Source: Nocardia anocheti
GTDB taxonomy: Bacteria > Actinomycetota > Actinomycetes > Mycobacteriales > Mycobacteriaceae
Length of the DNA stretch: 64,000 bases
Reading direction: 5' to 3'
Assembly: GCF_029675105.1 (NCBI RefSeq)
Contig: NZ_JAQQFV010000008.1
Span: 186,001 to 250,000, forward strand
How positions within the stretch are numbered: position 1 is the first letter of the stretch; every line of letters starts with the position of its first letter. This document shows, piece after piece, positions 1-6,688 of this stretch. The position numbers and the translations under genes were made by a program. The notes under the pieces were generated by a model. It was given only the letters and a program-made list of their open reading frames with translations. It was not told where the DNA came from and did no database searches.

Positions 1-1329
1 GGCCTCGGCCGTCGCGGAGTCGGCGGGAGCCTCCTCGGCCGCGCTGGTGGCGGTGGTGTCAGCTTCGATCGACGGGTCAGCGGATGCGCTGACGGCGGTG
101 GCCTCGGTAGCACCAGCGGTATCGGTGCCGCCCGACTGCTCGACCTTCGCCTCCGTGCCGGGAGTGGCATCCGCGCCGGTGTGGGACACGGCGACGTCGC
201 CGGAAGCCGGTGCGTCGGTCTCCGCGGGCTGGGTCCCCTGGCCGCTACCCGAAGCGTCCGCGGCGCCCATCTCAGCGGCAGCGGTTCCCACGACCGGGTC
301 GGACTCGGAATCCGTGGGCTCGCTCGCGGCCGCGACGGTGGCCTCAGTGGCTGCGTCAACGGCTTCGGCGCTGGCCGTCGGCTCGGATTCCGCCGCGACG
401 ACTTCAGCCGCCGACTCCGGGGCGGCGCCTTCGGAGAGGGCGGCCTGCTCGGCGGCGGTCGCCTCGACTGCTTCGGCCTCGGCGGTCACCTGGTCATCGA
501 CAGGCGGCTGGTCGTCGGCCGTCACCTGGTCAGCGGCAGCCGGGTGGTCGGCCGACGACTGATCCGCGACGACCGTGCGCACCTGTACGTACTCCACCGC
601 GTGATCATCGAACGCCTCGTACTGCGGCGACCCGTTCCCGCTGGGAGCCACCACATCGGAGTGGGCCCCGCAGCCGTATTCGATGTGGACGACGTGGCCG
701 TCGGCGCCCATGGCGTTGGCGCACACGCCGAAGGACTCGCGTAAGGCGCCCGCGAGGGGGACGTAGAAGCCGCAGAGGCCGCAGGTGGAGGGGGCGGCCT
801 TGGCCATCTCGGTGTCGGGGCCGAACTCGAGGTACCAGCGCTGGGCGGCGTCGACGCGGCCCTCGAGGCTGAGCACCTGGACGCGGCCGAGGCCGACCTC
901 GCGGGCGACGTCGTCGACGACCGGGTCGCCGGTGGCCACGTAGCCGGGGACCAGGCGGGGGTCGTCGGTGGGCGGGGCGAGCAGGTCGCCGGGGCCCAGG
1001 TCGCCGGGGCGCACGCGCTGTTCCCACGGGATGAAGTCGGGGGCGATGAGGGCGTCGGGGCCGGGCAGCAGGGCCGACTCGCTCACCGTCGCGGCGTCCG
1101 CACCGGGCGGCGCGGCCACGACGACGGCCCACTGCCAGCCGCGGTAGCCGGGCAGGCTCGCCTCGAAGCGGTGGGTGGCGGCCGTCTCGTCCTCGGCGGT
1201 CACCCCCAGATGCACTCCGACCCCGTCGGGTTCGAGTTCGACGAGCGCTCGACGTGCGACTTCGGCCGCATCGGCCAGAACGGGACGCACGCCGGACTCC
1301 GAAACAGATACTGCGCTCACGGCATACAT
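1..1329 (-). CDS. DUF3027 domain protein, C-terminus beyond window
   Basis: The frame read leftwards from an ATG at 1329 stays open for 443 codons to the window edge, so the 3' end is missing. The N-terminal 240 or so residues are a compact domain. It contains a Cys cluster (CGLC, then a further Cys and CGAH, complement of about 640-780) that could hold a metal. This matches the DUF3027 family typified by M. tuberculosis Rv0877; no biochemical role is established. The remaining 200-plus residues are low-complexity Ala/Glu/Asp/Thr-rich and probably disordered. A GTG at 1320 is an alternative start. The gene is divergent from the glutaminyl cyclase with only 8 bp between starts, so the promoters must overlap coding sequence. 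Family call fairly sure, function unknown. Confidence 0.8.
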   Translation of the reverse strand, partial: MYAVSAVSVSESGVRPVLADAAEVARRALVELEPDGVGVHLGVTAEDETAATHRFEASLPGYRGWQWAVVVAAPPGADAATVSESALLPGPDALIAPDFIPWEQRVRPGDLGPGDLLAPPTDDPRLVPGYVATGDPVVDDVAREVGLGRVQVLSLEGRVDAAQRWYLEFGPDTEMAKAAPSTCGLCGFYVPLAGALRESFGVCANAMGADGHVVHIEYGCGAHSDVVAPSGNGSPQYEAFDDHAVEYVQVRTVVADQSSADHPAAADQVTADDQPPVDDQVTAEAEAVEATAAEQAALSEGAAPESAAEVVAAESEPTASAEAVDAATEATVAAASEPTDSESDPVVGTAAAEMGAADASGSGQGTQPAETDAPASGDVAVSHTGADATPGTEAKVEQSGGTDTAGATEATAVSASADPSIEADTTATSAAEEAPADSATAEA

Positions 1330-1337
1330 TTTGCCGT

Positions 1338-2114
1338 ATGAAGCGCAATCGGAGTTCGTTGGCCGTCGTAGTGCTGGTCAGCCTGCTCGGCGTGGGGGCG
1401 TGTGGCGGTCCCGACGACGCCGGGCCGCAACGGCTGCGGGTGGAGGTGATCGGCTCGTCACCGCACGATCCGCGGGCTTTCACCCAGGGGCTCGAGGTGG
1501 TCGACGGGGTCCGCTACGAAAGCACCGGCATGTGGGGCGTGTCGAGCGCGCGGGCGGCCGAGCAGGCCAGCGGCGTGGAGACCGCGCGGGTCGAGGTGCC
1601 CGACCCGCTGTTCGCCGAGGGCATGACCAAGGCGGGCGATATCGTCTGGCAGCTCACCTGGAAGGACGGCGTCGCCTTCGCGCGCGACCCGGTCACCCTG
1701 GCCGAGATCCGCCGCGTGAGCTACCAGGGCGAGGGCTGGGGCCTGTGCGCGCAACCCGACCGGCTGGTGATGAGCGACGGCACCCCGAAGATCACCTTCC
1801 GCGATCCGGTGACCTTCGCCGAAACCGGCTCGGTGACGCTGACCGGATACCGCGACCCGAAGCCCAACGAACTCGACTGCGCCGCCGACGGCACCGTCTA
1901 CGCCAACAACTACCCGACCGACGAGATCCTGCGCATCGACCCCGACTCCGGCCGGGTGACCGGCGTGATCGAGGCGGGCGGCCTGCTCACCGCCGACGAA
2001 CGCCAGCGCACCGATGTGCTCAACGGCATCGCGCAGGTGCCGGGCACCGACCGGTTCCTGCTCACCGGGAAGTACTGGCCGCACCTTTTCGAGGTCCGAT
2101 TCGTCCCGAAATAA
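1338..2114 (+). CDS. Glutaminyl-peptide cyclotransferase, lipoprotein
   Basis: This enzyme converts N-terminal glutamine of peptides to pyroglutamate and belongs to the plant/bacterial beta-propeller type (glutamine cyclotransferase family). The start at 1338 gives a short basic N-terminus, a hydrophobic stretch and a lipobox ending GVGAC at about residue 21, so the protein is probably a lipoprotein on the outer face of the membrane. Family motifs visible are FTQGLE near the N-terminus, GEGWGL in the middle, and LNGIA and LTGKYWP near the C-terminus. Length 258 residues fits the family. TACATT 7 nt before the ATG could be a -10 for a leaderless message. It is divergent from the DUF3027 gene and 67 bp before the MFS gene. 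Physiological substrate unknown. Confidence 0.88.
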   Translation: MKRNRSSLAVVVLVSLLGVGACGGPDDAGPQRLRVEVIGSSPHDPRAFTQGLEVVDGVRYESTGMWGVSSARAAEQASGVETARVEVPDPLFAEGMTKAGDIVWQLTWKDGVAFARDPVTLAEIRRVSYQGEGWGLCAQPDRLVMSDGTPKITFRDPVTFAETGSVTLTGYRDPKPNELDCAADGTVYANNYPTDEILRIDPDSGRVTGVIEAGGLLTADERQRTDVLNGIAQVPGTDRFLLTGKYWPHLFEVRFVPK

Positions 2115-2181
2115 CACACTGTGTCCGACACCGCCGCGCCGCGAGTGAACGCCGATCGCCCGCGTGCGACAGAATTGGACT

Positions 2182-3975
2182 GTGACTACGCCCCGCGAAC
2201 CATCCGGTCCCGACCGTGGTCGCCGGGACGGCTCCGCCGCGGGCACCCCGCCCGGCCGACACCCCGGCTTCGGGCAGTACCCGCCCCGCGCGGGCGCCCC
2301 GGAGCCGCGCGCGCCACGCAAGGTCTTCCCGCGCCCCGATCCGCCGACCACGCGCCTGCGCGGCGCGGGCCACGACGACACCCCGACCGACCGCGATCTG
2401 TTCCGCAAGCCCGACCCGCGCCGAGCGGACCCCTACCCGGCCGAGCCGGGCCCGCCGCGCACCCGCCCGCTCCCCCGGCCCGACGAGCCCACCGAGCACC
2501 CCGACGACGTCCGTCAGCGCGTCCCGCGCAAGCTGACCGTCACCCGGGTCGCGGCCATGCGCAGCCGCGAACTCACCGAGCGCGGCATCGCCACCTTCCA
2601 GCGCGCGGCCAAGGCCGACGGCGCCGATCAGTCGGGCCTGACCGCGCTCACCTACGCCACGATGGCCAACTTCGCGCTCGACGCCGCGATCGCCGTCGCC
2701 CTGGCCAACACGCTGTTCTTCGCCAGCGCCACCGCCGAGTCCAAGGTCAAGGTGGCGCTGTATCTGCTGATCACCATCGCCCCGTTCGCGATCATCGCGC
2801 CGCTGATCGGGCCGCTGCTGGACCGGCTGCAACGCGGCCGCAGGCTCGCCCTGGCCACGACCTTCGGCCTGCGCGCGGCCTTCGCGGTGCTGTTGATCTT
2901 CAATATCGACACCTGGGGCCTGTATCCGCTGGCCCTGTGCATGATGGTCGGCTCGAAATCCTTCGCGGTGCTCAAGAGCGCGGTCACCCCGCGTGTGCTG
3001 CCACCGGATATCGATCTCGTGCGCACCAACTCCCGGCTGACCGTGTTCGGCCTGGTCGGCGGCACCATCGGCGCTGGTGCGCTGGCCGCGCTGGCCGCGC
3101 TGATCGCCGATTCCACCGGCGCGCTGATCTTCGCCGTCGCCATCGCGCTGACCGGCGCGTATCTGAGTCTGCGCATCCCGTCCTGGGTCGAGGTGACCGA
3201 GGGCGAGGTGCCCGCGACGCTGAGTTATCACGGGTCCGACGCGCGCACCGAGGTGCTCGACCCGAGCGAGCTGTCGGCCGTGCCCGCCCGCAAACGGCGT
3301 CAGCCGCTGGGCCGGGCGGTGGTCACCGGACTGTGGGGCAACAGTTCCATCCGTGTGCTCACCGGCTTTCTGACCTTCTATATCGCCTTCGTCGCCAAGG
3401 GTTCCGGTGGCAGTCCCACCGAGCAGGCGGCGATGCTGGCCGCGGTCGGCGCGGCGGCGGGCTTCGGCAATTTCGGCGGCAACGCCACCGGCGCCCGGCT
3501 GCGCCTGGGCAGGCCGTCGCTGGTGGTGCTCGGCTGCACCGCCGCGTGCGCGGGCGTGGCGCTGTTCGCGGTGTTCACCGGCAATCTGTTCGGTGCCGTG
3601 TTCGCCGCGCTGGTGGCCTCGGCGGCGAGCGCGCTGGCCAAGGTCTCGCTCGACGCGGCCATCCAGGACGACCTGCCGCCGGAGTCGATCGCCTCCGGTT
3701 TCGGCCGCTCGGAGACGGTGCTGCAACTGAGCTGGGTCGTCGGCGGCGCGGCCGGTGTGCTGTTGCCGATCGAGTTCTGGAAAGGTTTCGCGGTGATCAG
3801 TGTGGTGCTGGTGGCCGGGCTCGTGCAGACCTTCGCCAGCTACACCGGACACTCGCTGCTGCCGGGTCTGGGCGGAAACCGTCCCCAGCACGTCGAGCAG
3901 GAAGTACCGACAACCCATCCGTTCCGGGCAGATCCCGGCACGGTTCCGCGAGGGACAGGAGACCCCATCCGGTGA
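2182..3975 (+). CDS. MFS transporter (Rv0876c-like)
   Basis: Integral membrane permease of the major facilitator superfamily. About 120 N-terminal residues are Pro/Arg/Asp-rich and predicted disordered, then a typical set of hydrophobic helices runs from about residue 150 to 560, with a charged loop in the middle (around 350-380) separating two halves. This organisation matches M. tuberculosis Rv0876c, whose substrate is not known. GTG 2182 is chosen because it gives the N-terminus MTTPREP; a GTG at 2164 is possible, and neither has a clear ribosome site. The stop overlaps the start of the next gene (GTGA at 3972-3975), so the two are translationally coupled. The long disordered N-terminus is unusual for an MFS protein. 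Confidence 0.8.
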   Translation: MTTPREPSGPDRGRRDGSAAGTPPGRHPGFGQYPPRAGAPEPRAPRKVFPRPDPPTTRLRGAGHDDTPTDRDLFRKPDPRRADPYPAEPGPPRTRPLPRPDEPTEHPDDVRQRVPRKLTVTRVAAMRSRELTERGIATFQRAAKADGADQSGLTALTYATMANFALDAAIAVALANTLFFASATAESKVKVALYLLITIAPFAIIAPLIGPLLDRLQRGRRLALATTFGLRAAFAVLLIFNIDTWGLYPLALCMMVGSKSFAVLKSAVTPRVLPPDIDLVRTNSRLTVFGLVGGTIGAGALAALAALIADSTGALIFAVAIALTGAYLSLRIPSWVEVTEGEVPATLSYHGSDARTEVLDPSELSAVPARKRRQPLGRAVVTGLWGNSSIRVLTGFLTFYIAFVAKGSGGSPTEQAAMLAAVGAAAGFGNFGGNATGARLRLGRPSLVVLGCTAACAGVALFAVFTGNLFGAVFAALVASAASALAKVSLDAAIQDDLPPESIASGFGRSETVLQLSWVVGGAAGVLLPIEFWKGFAVISVVLVAGLVQTFASYTGHSLLPGLGGNRPQHVEQEVPTTHPFRADPGTVPRGTGDPIR

Positions 3976-4487
3976 GCAAGCTCAACGTTCGCACGACCCT
4001 GGCCCTGGTCGCGGCGGGGCTGGTCGCCCTGGCCGTGGTGACGGCCGTGTGGGTCGGTGTGGCCGTGTCGAAGGCACCCGCGTACCAGCCGCAGATCACC
4101 GCCTATGCCGACGGCGAGGCCGTCACCGTGGAGCCGTTCATGTACTGCTCGGTCCGGATGGAGGACTGCCGCTACGGCGAGACCACGCCGCTGACGGTGC
4201 CCTCGGGCCTGCCGGTGCAGCTCTCGCTGCCGGAGCGGATCTCCGGCTCGCCGTGGCTGATCCAGCTCATCTACCAGCGCCCCTCGGGCGAACAGGTCGA
4301 CCGCGTACTCAGCTTCGCCGACTACCCCGAGGGCGCCCGCGCCATCTCCGTCGACTCCCAGCCCGAACCCGACCTGCGCCTGGTCGGCATCGAGGTCCAA
4401 CTCCCCATCCTGGCCCGCGACACCGCCACCGGCCGCGAAACCTACATCCCCCACGCGGCTTGGTCGATCGTCACCCCAGAGCCGTGA
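3972..4487 (+). CDS. DUF2771 exported/membrane-anchored protein
   Basis: A 171-residue protein with one N-terminal hydrophobic segment (about residues 7-30), then a soluble domain likely outside the membrane. That domain has two close cysteines (CSVRMEDC) that could form a disulphide. It matches the actinobacterial DUF2771 family, as in M. tuberculosis Rv0875c, which sits beside the same MFS gene. No function is established. The GTG start overlaps the MFS stop by 4 nt, so it is probably made together with the transporter and may assist it (inference). Confidence 0.78.
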   Translation: MSKLNVRTTLALVAAGLVALAVVTAVWVGVAVSKAPAYQPQITAYADGEAVTVEPFMYCSVRMEDCRYGETTPLTVPSGLPVQLSLPERISGSPWLIQLIYQRPSGEQVDRVLSFADYPEGARAISVDSQPEPDLRLVGIEVQLPILARDTATGRETYIPHAAWSIVTPEP

Positions 4488-4564
4488 GCGATCTGCCCAG
4501 CCGGACACGAACATCCGACCTCGAGCAGGGATCGCTCCTGCCCGGCCGGGCACGAGCATCCGGA

Positions 4565-4602
4565 CCCCCGGGGGCGCGAACTCGAGCGCGCCAGCGCTCC
4601 AA
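4565..4602. repeat. Dispersed palindromic element, copy 1
   Basis: The perfect palindrome CCCCCGGGGG is followed by a 22-bp core at 4581-4602, beginning CTCGAGCGCGCCAGCGCT, that recurs exactly at 9233-9254. This copy ends 4 bp before the stop of the cold-shock gene, between two convergent genes. It may act as a terminator or be a small extragenic repeat family. Confidence 0.6.
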
Positions 4603-4606
4603 TAAC

Positions 4607-5056
4607 TCAGTGGTCGAGTTCGCGGGCAACCGCGCGGACGACCTCGGAGATGCGCTGGGAGAGCTTGCGATCCGGGTACTTGCCGCGGCGCAGGTCCGGC
4701 TGGACCTTCGTCTCCAGCAGCGTGATCATGTCCTCGACCAGGCCGTGCAGCTCGTCGGGCGACTTGCGCGGCCCGGCGTCCTTGCGGGCGGGGGCGGCGG
4801 AGCGCTCACCGCGCACGCTGGGCGGCGCCTCGAGCAGCTTGAGGCTCAGCGCCTGCGGCCCACGACGACCCGCGGCCATGCCGAACTCGACGCGCTGTCC
4901 GGGCTTGAGCCCTTCGACGCCCTCGGGCAGCGCGGAGGAGCGGACGTAGACGTCCTCACCCTCGTCTTGGGAAAGAAAGCCGAAGCCCTTTTCGACGTCG
5001 TACCACTTCACCCGGCCGGTCGGCACTGCGCTCACCCGTTCATCGTCATTCGACAC
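4607..5056 (-). CDS. Cold-shock domain protein with C-terminal extension
   Basis: Residues 10-75 form a cold-shock OB fold that binds single-stranded RNA/DNA: GRVKWYDVEKGFGFL contains the RNP1-type motif and DVYVRSSAL the RNP2-type motif. A roughly 70-residue extension ends in a helical segment (DELHGLVEDMITLLE...). This is the layout of M. tuberculosis CspB (Rv0871) rather than of the 67-residue CspA. The GTG at 5056 is preceded by AGGGG at 5-nt spacing; a second GTG at 5026 would give the start used in mycobacterial relatives. Divergent from the small membrane protein gene. Confidence 0.88.
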   Translation of the reverse strand: MSNDDERVSAVPTGRVKWYDVEKGFGFLSQDEGEDVYVRSSALPEGVEGLKPGQRVEFGMAAGRRGPQALSLKLLEAPPSVRGERSAAPARKDAGPRKSPDELHGLVEDMITLLETKVQPDLRRGKYPDRKLSQRISEVVRAVARELDH

Positions 5057-5188
5057 CCGAACCCCTGTGGTCCGGGTCAGTCCTGCGTTGTCGCGAAAAG
5101 AACGCGCCCCACAACATGGCGGGACGCGATGTGCTCAGAGTCTACCCCGGTGGCCATACCGCGAGCACATCAGTTTTACGGTGCACCA

Positions 5189-5404
5189 GTGACCAACTCA
5201 CCTCGGCGTCGAAGCGATCGCCTGCTGCAACTGGCCGTGGCCCTGTTCGGGGTCGGCATCCTGGCGGTGATCGCCATCTTCGTGCTGTCGATCGTGTCCG
5301 ACAGCGAGCCGGGCCTGTGGCTGTACCTGCTCGCCATGCTCGCGCCGGTCGGTTTCCTGCTCGCACTGGTGTTCGCACTGTGGTCGGGACGGCGAGCCCG
5401 CTAA
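5189..5404 (+). CDS. Small two-helix membrane protein
   Basis: A 71-residue protein with a basic N-terminus (SPRRRSDR) and two hydrophobic helices, roughly residues 12-34 and 42-65, ending in a basic tail. The GTG at 5189 is the only start that gives a sensible membrane protein in this frame. It lies divergently beside the cold-shock gene, in the same relative place as small membrane proteins such as Rv0870c in mycobacteria, but the resemblance is positional. No function can be assigned. Confidence 0.6.
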   Translation: MTNSPRRRSDRLLQLAVALFGVGILAVIAIFVLSIVSDSEPGLWLYLLAMLAPVGFLLALVFALWSGRRAR

Positions 5405-5406
5405 AC

Positions 5407-5424
5407 ATGTGACCTTCGTCACAT
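5407..5424. promoter_or_regulatory. CRP-type operator upstream of rpf
   Basis: ATGTGACCTTCGTCACAT is a perfect palindrome fitting the CRP/FNR consensus TGTGA-N6-TCACA. It starts 3 bp after the preceding gene and 315 bp before the rpf start. M. tuberculosis rpfA is a known target of the cAMP receptor protein Rv3676, which supports the reading. The distance implies a long untranslated leader. Confidence 0.75.
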
Positions 5425-5738
5425 AACGGTGGGGTAACGAACTGAGCGTGCAACCGTCGCGAACACCCGGCATGCCGACTACCAGCGCGGACGCCTCGGG
5501 GATCACCCTGAGACCACCCCGAGACACCCCAGAACCCGCCGGTTACCAAATAGTGACTTTCGCCGCTGGGCGTCGTACCGTTTCTGGCAGCCGGGGCAAA
5601 CCCCGGAACCACCGGCCCGCCGCACCGAGCCTCACCCCGCGGGTACCGGACCCCGATTGGAATCGAGGGGTGAGGGCGGACCGGGAGACCTCTCAGTCCG
5701 GACCACATGCAGGTGCGCACGAGAGGAAGAAACCCGAT
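5425..5738 (+). promoter_or_regulatory. Long structured rpf leader
   Basis: There is no credible gene in these 314 bases. The 3' half folds well: CCTCACCCC at about 5630-5638 pairs with GGGGTGAGG near 5667, enclosing a CGATT/AATCG hairpin. GCAGCCGGGG near 5587 pairs with the following CCCCGG. Actinobacterial rpf genes are often preceded by the ydaO/c-di-AMP riboswitch; GGGGTGA and the terminal GAGAGGA recall it, but the hallmark GCTAACC core is absent. A divergent riboswitch or another structured leader is possible. A ribosome site GAGAGGAAG lies 9 nt before the ATG. Confidence 0.4.
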
Positions 5739-6347
5739 ATGAGTGGACGCCACCGCAAGCCGACTTCCACCGGGCGCACTGCTGCCAAGGTCGCCGTCAC
5801 CGGCGCGATCTTCGGCACCGCAGCCGCCGCCCTCGCCGGAAACGCCAGCGCGGCCCCCGACTCCGACTGGGATCGCCTCGCGCAGTGTGAAGCCGGCGGC
5901 AACTGGGGTATCAACACCGGCAACGGCTACCAGGGCGGACTGCAGTTCTCCCCCTCCACCTGGAACGCACACGGTGGTGGCGAGTACGCCGCCACGGCCA
6001 ACCAGGCCACCCGCGAACAGCAGATCGCGGTCGCCGAAAAGGTTCTCGCTTCCCAGGGTTGGGGTGCCTGGCCCTCCTGCTCGTCCCAGCTGGGCCTGAG
6101 CAGCGGTCCGACCGAGCGCATCGCGCCGTCGGCCCCGAGCTGGGTGCCCGAGGTCAGCGTGCCGCAGGTGCAGGACCCGAGCCAGGAAGTCTTCCAGGCC
6201 GTGGATCGCGCCCTCGAGGTCGTGCAGCAGCAGGGCATCGCGGTGCCGCAGCAGGCGCTCGACTTCGTCGCCAACGCCAAGGGTTCGCCGCTGGACCCGG
6301 CCGTGATCGACTTCTTCCAGGCGAACAAGGGCCTGCTGCCCTCCTGA
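5739..6347 (+). CDS. Resuscitation-promoting factor (secreted lytic transglycosylase)
   Basis: Secreted peptidoglycan-cleaving enzyme of the Rpf family, which acts in the cell wall during growth and exit from dormancy. A signal peptide of 38 residues ends NASA|AP. The Rpf domain (about 40-112) shows SDWDRLAQCEAGGNW with the catalytic Glu at residue 51, GGLQFSPSTWNAHGG, and the partner cysteine in WPSC. The remaining 90 residues are a Pro/Gln-rich helical tail of unknown role. The ATG is preceded by GAGAGGAAG. Upstream CRP site and long leader suggest control by cAMP and by RNA structure. Position and tail resemble RpfA, but it lacks the long Pro/Ala repeats of mycobacterial RpfA. Confidence 0.93.
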   Translation: MSGRHRKPTSTGRTAAKVAVTGAIFGTAAAALAGNASAAPDSDWDRLAQCEAGGNWGINTGNGYQGGLQFSPSTWNAHGGGEYAATANQATREQQIAVAEKVLASQGWGAWPSCSSQLGLSSGPTERIAPSAPSWVPEVSVPQVQDPSQEVFQAVDRALEVVQQQGIAVPQQALDFVANAKGSPLDPAVIDFFQANKGLLPS

Positions 6348-6365
6348 TCGCCCCCACAGACAACG

Positions 6366-6396
6366 AGAGCCCGCATCCTCGAAGGATGCGGGCTCT
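6366..6396 (+). terminator. Rho-independent terminator after rpf
   Basis: AGAGCCCGCATCCT pairs perfectly over 14 bp with AGGATGCGGGCTCT across a 3-nt loop and is followed by TTGTCTTT. It lies 18 bp after the rpf stop and between convergent genes, so it can serve both strands. Confidence 0.88.
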
Positions 6397-6413
6397 TGTC
6401 TTTCCCGTCCGAT

Positions 6414-6605
6414 TTACACCCGGTTGATGGTGGTCTGCGGGTGCACGTAGGGCAGCTGCGAGGCCGGGACGGGAAACTCGGTCTCCTCGCCGAAGGGCGA
6501 GAGGTTACCGGCGCGGGTCGACGACAGTTCGGTCACGGCGTGCTCGCCGTCGGCCACCTGCGGCCAGCCGTTGTCGACGTAGGGTTTCTTCGATTTGTTC
6601 ACCAC
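6414..6605 (-). CDS. Conserved small protein (Rv0863-like)
   Basis: A 63-residue hydrophilic protein beginning VNKSKKPYVDNGWPQVADG and ending in PYVHPQTTINRV. No membrane segment or signal peptide is visible. It matches by position and N-terminal pattern the short conserved protein Rv0863, found beside the XPB-related Rv0862c gene in mycobacteria. Two consecutive GTG codons (6605 and 6602) follow a GAGG. It is divergent from the large helicase-domain gene. Function unknown. Confidence 0.65.
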   Translation of the reverse strand: MVNKSKKPYVDNGWPQVADGEHAVTELSSTRAGNLSPFGEETEFPVPASQLPYVHPQTTINRV

Positions 6606-6688
6606 GGCCTCATTCTGGCATATCGACCCCGCCGCCCGATCGCGGCTGGCGCCCCGGGTTCCCGGCCCGCAACGGTAGTCTTGATCCG

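Noticed and set aside
605..1483. 292-codon minus-strand open frame
   Set aside because: Arg/Pro-rich out-of-frame reading of the DUF3027 gene, whose own frame carries the conserved Cys motif.
2062..3918. 618-codon open frame on the minus strand
   Set aside because: It runs antisense to the MFS gene, which has a good family match; the translation is Arg/Gln/Gly-rich with no motif, a frequent by-product of high GC.
5570..5738. Firm call of a ydaO/c-di-AMP riboswitch
   Set aside because: Some blocks look similar but the conserved GCTAACC core is absent, so it is listed only as a structured leader.
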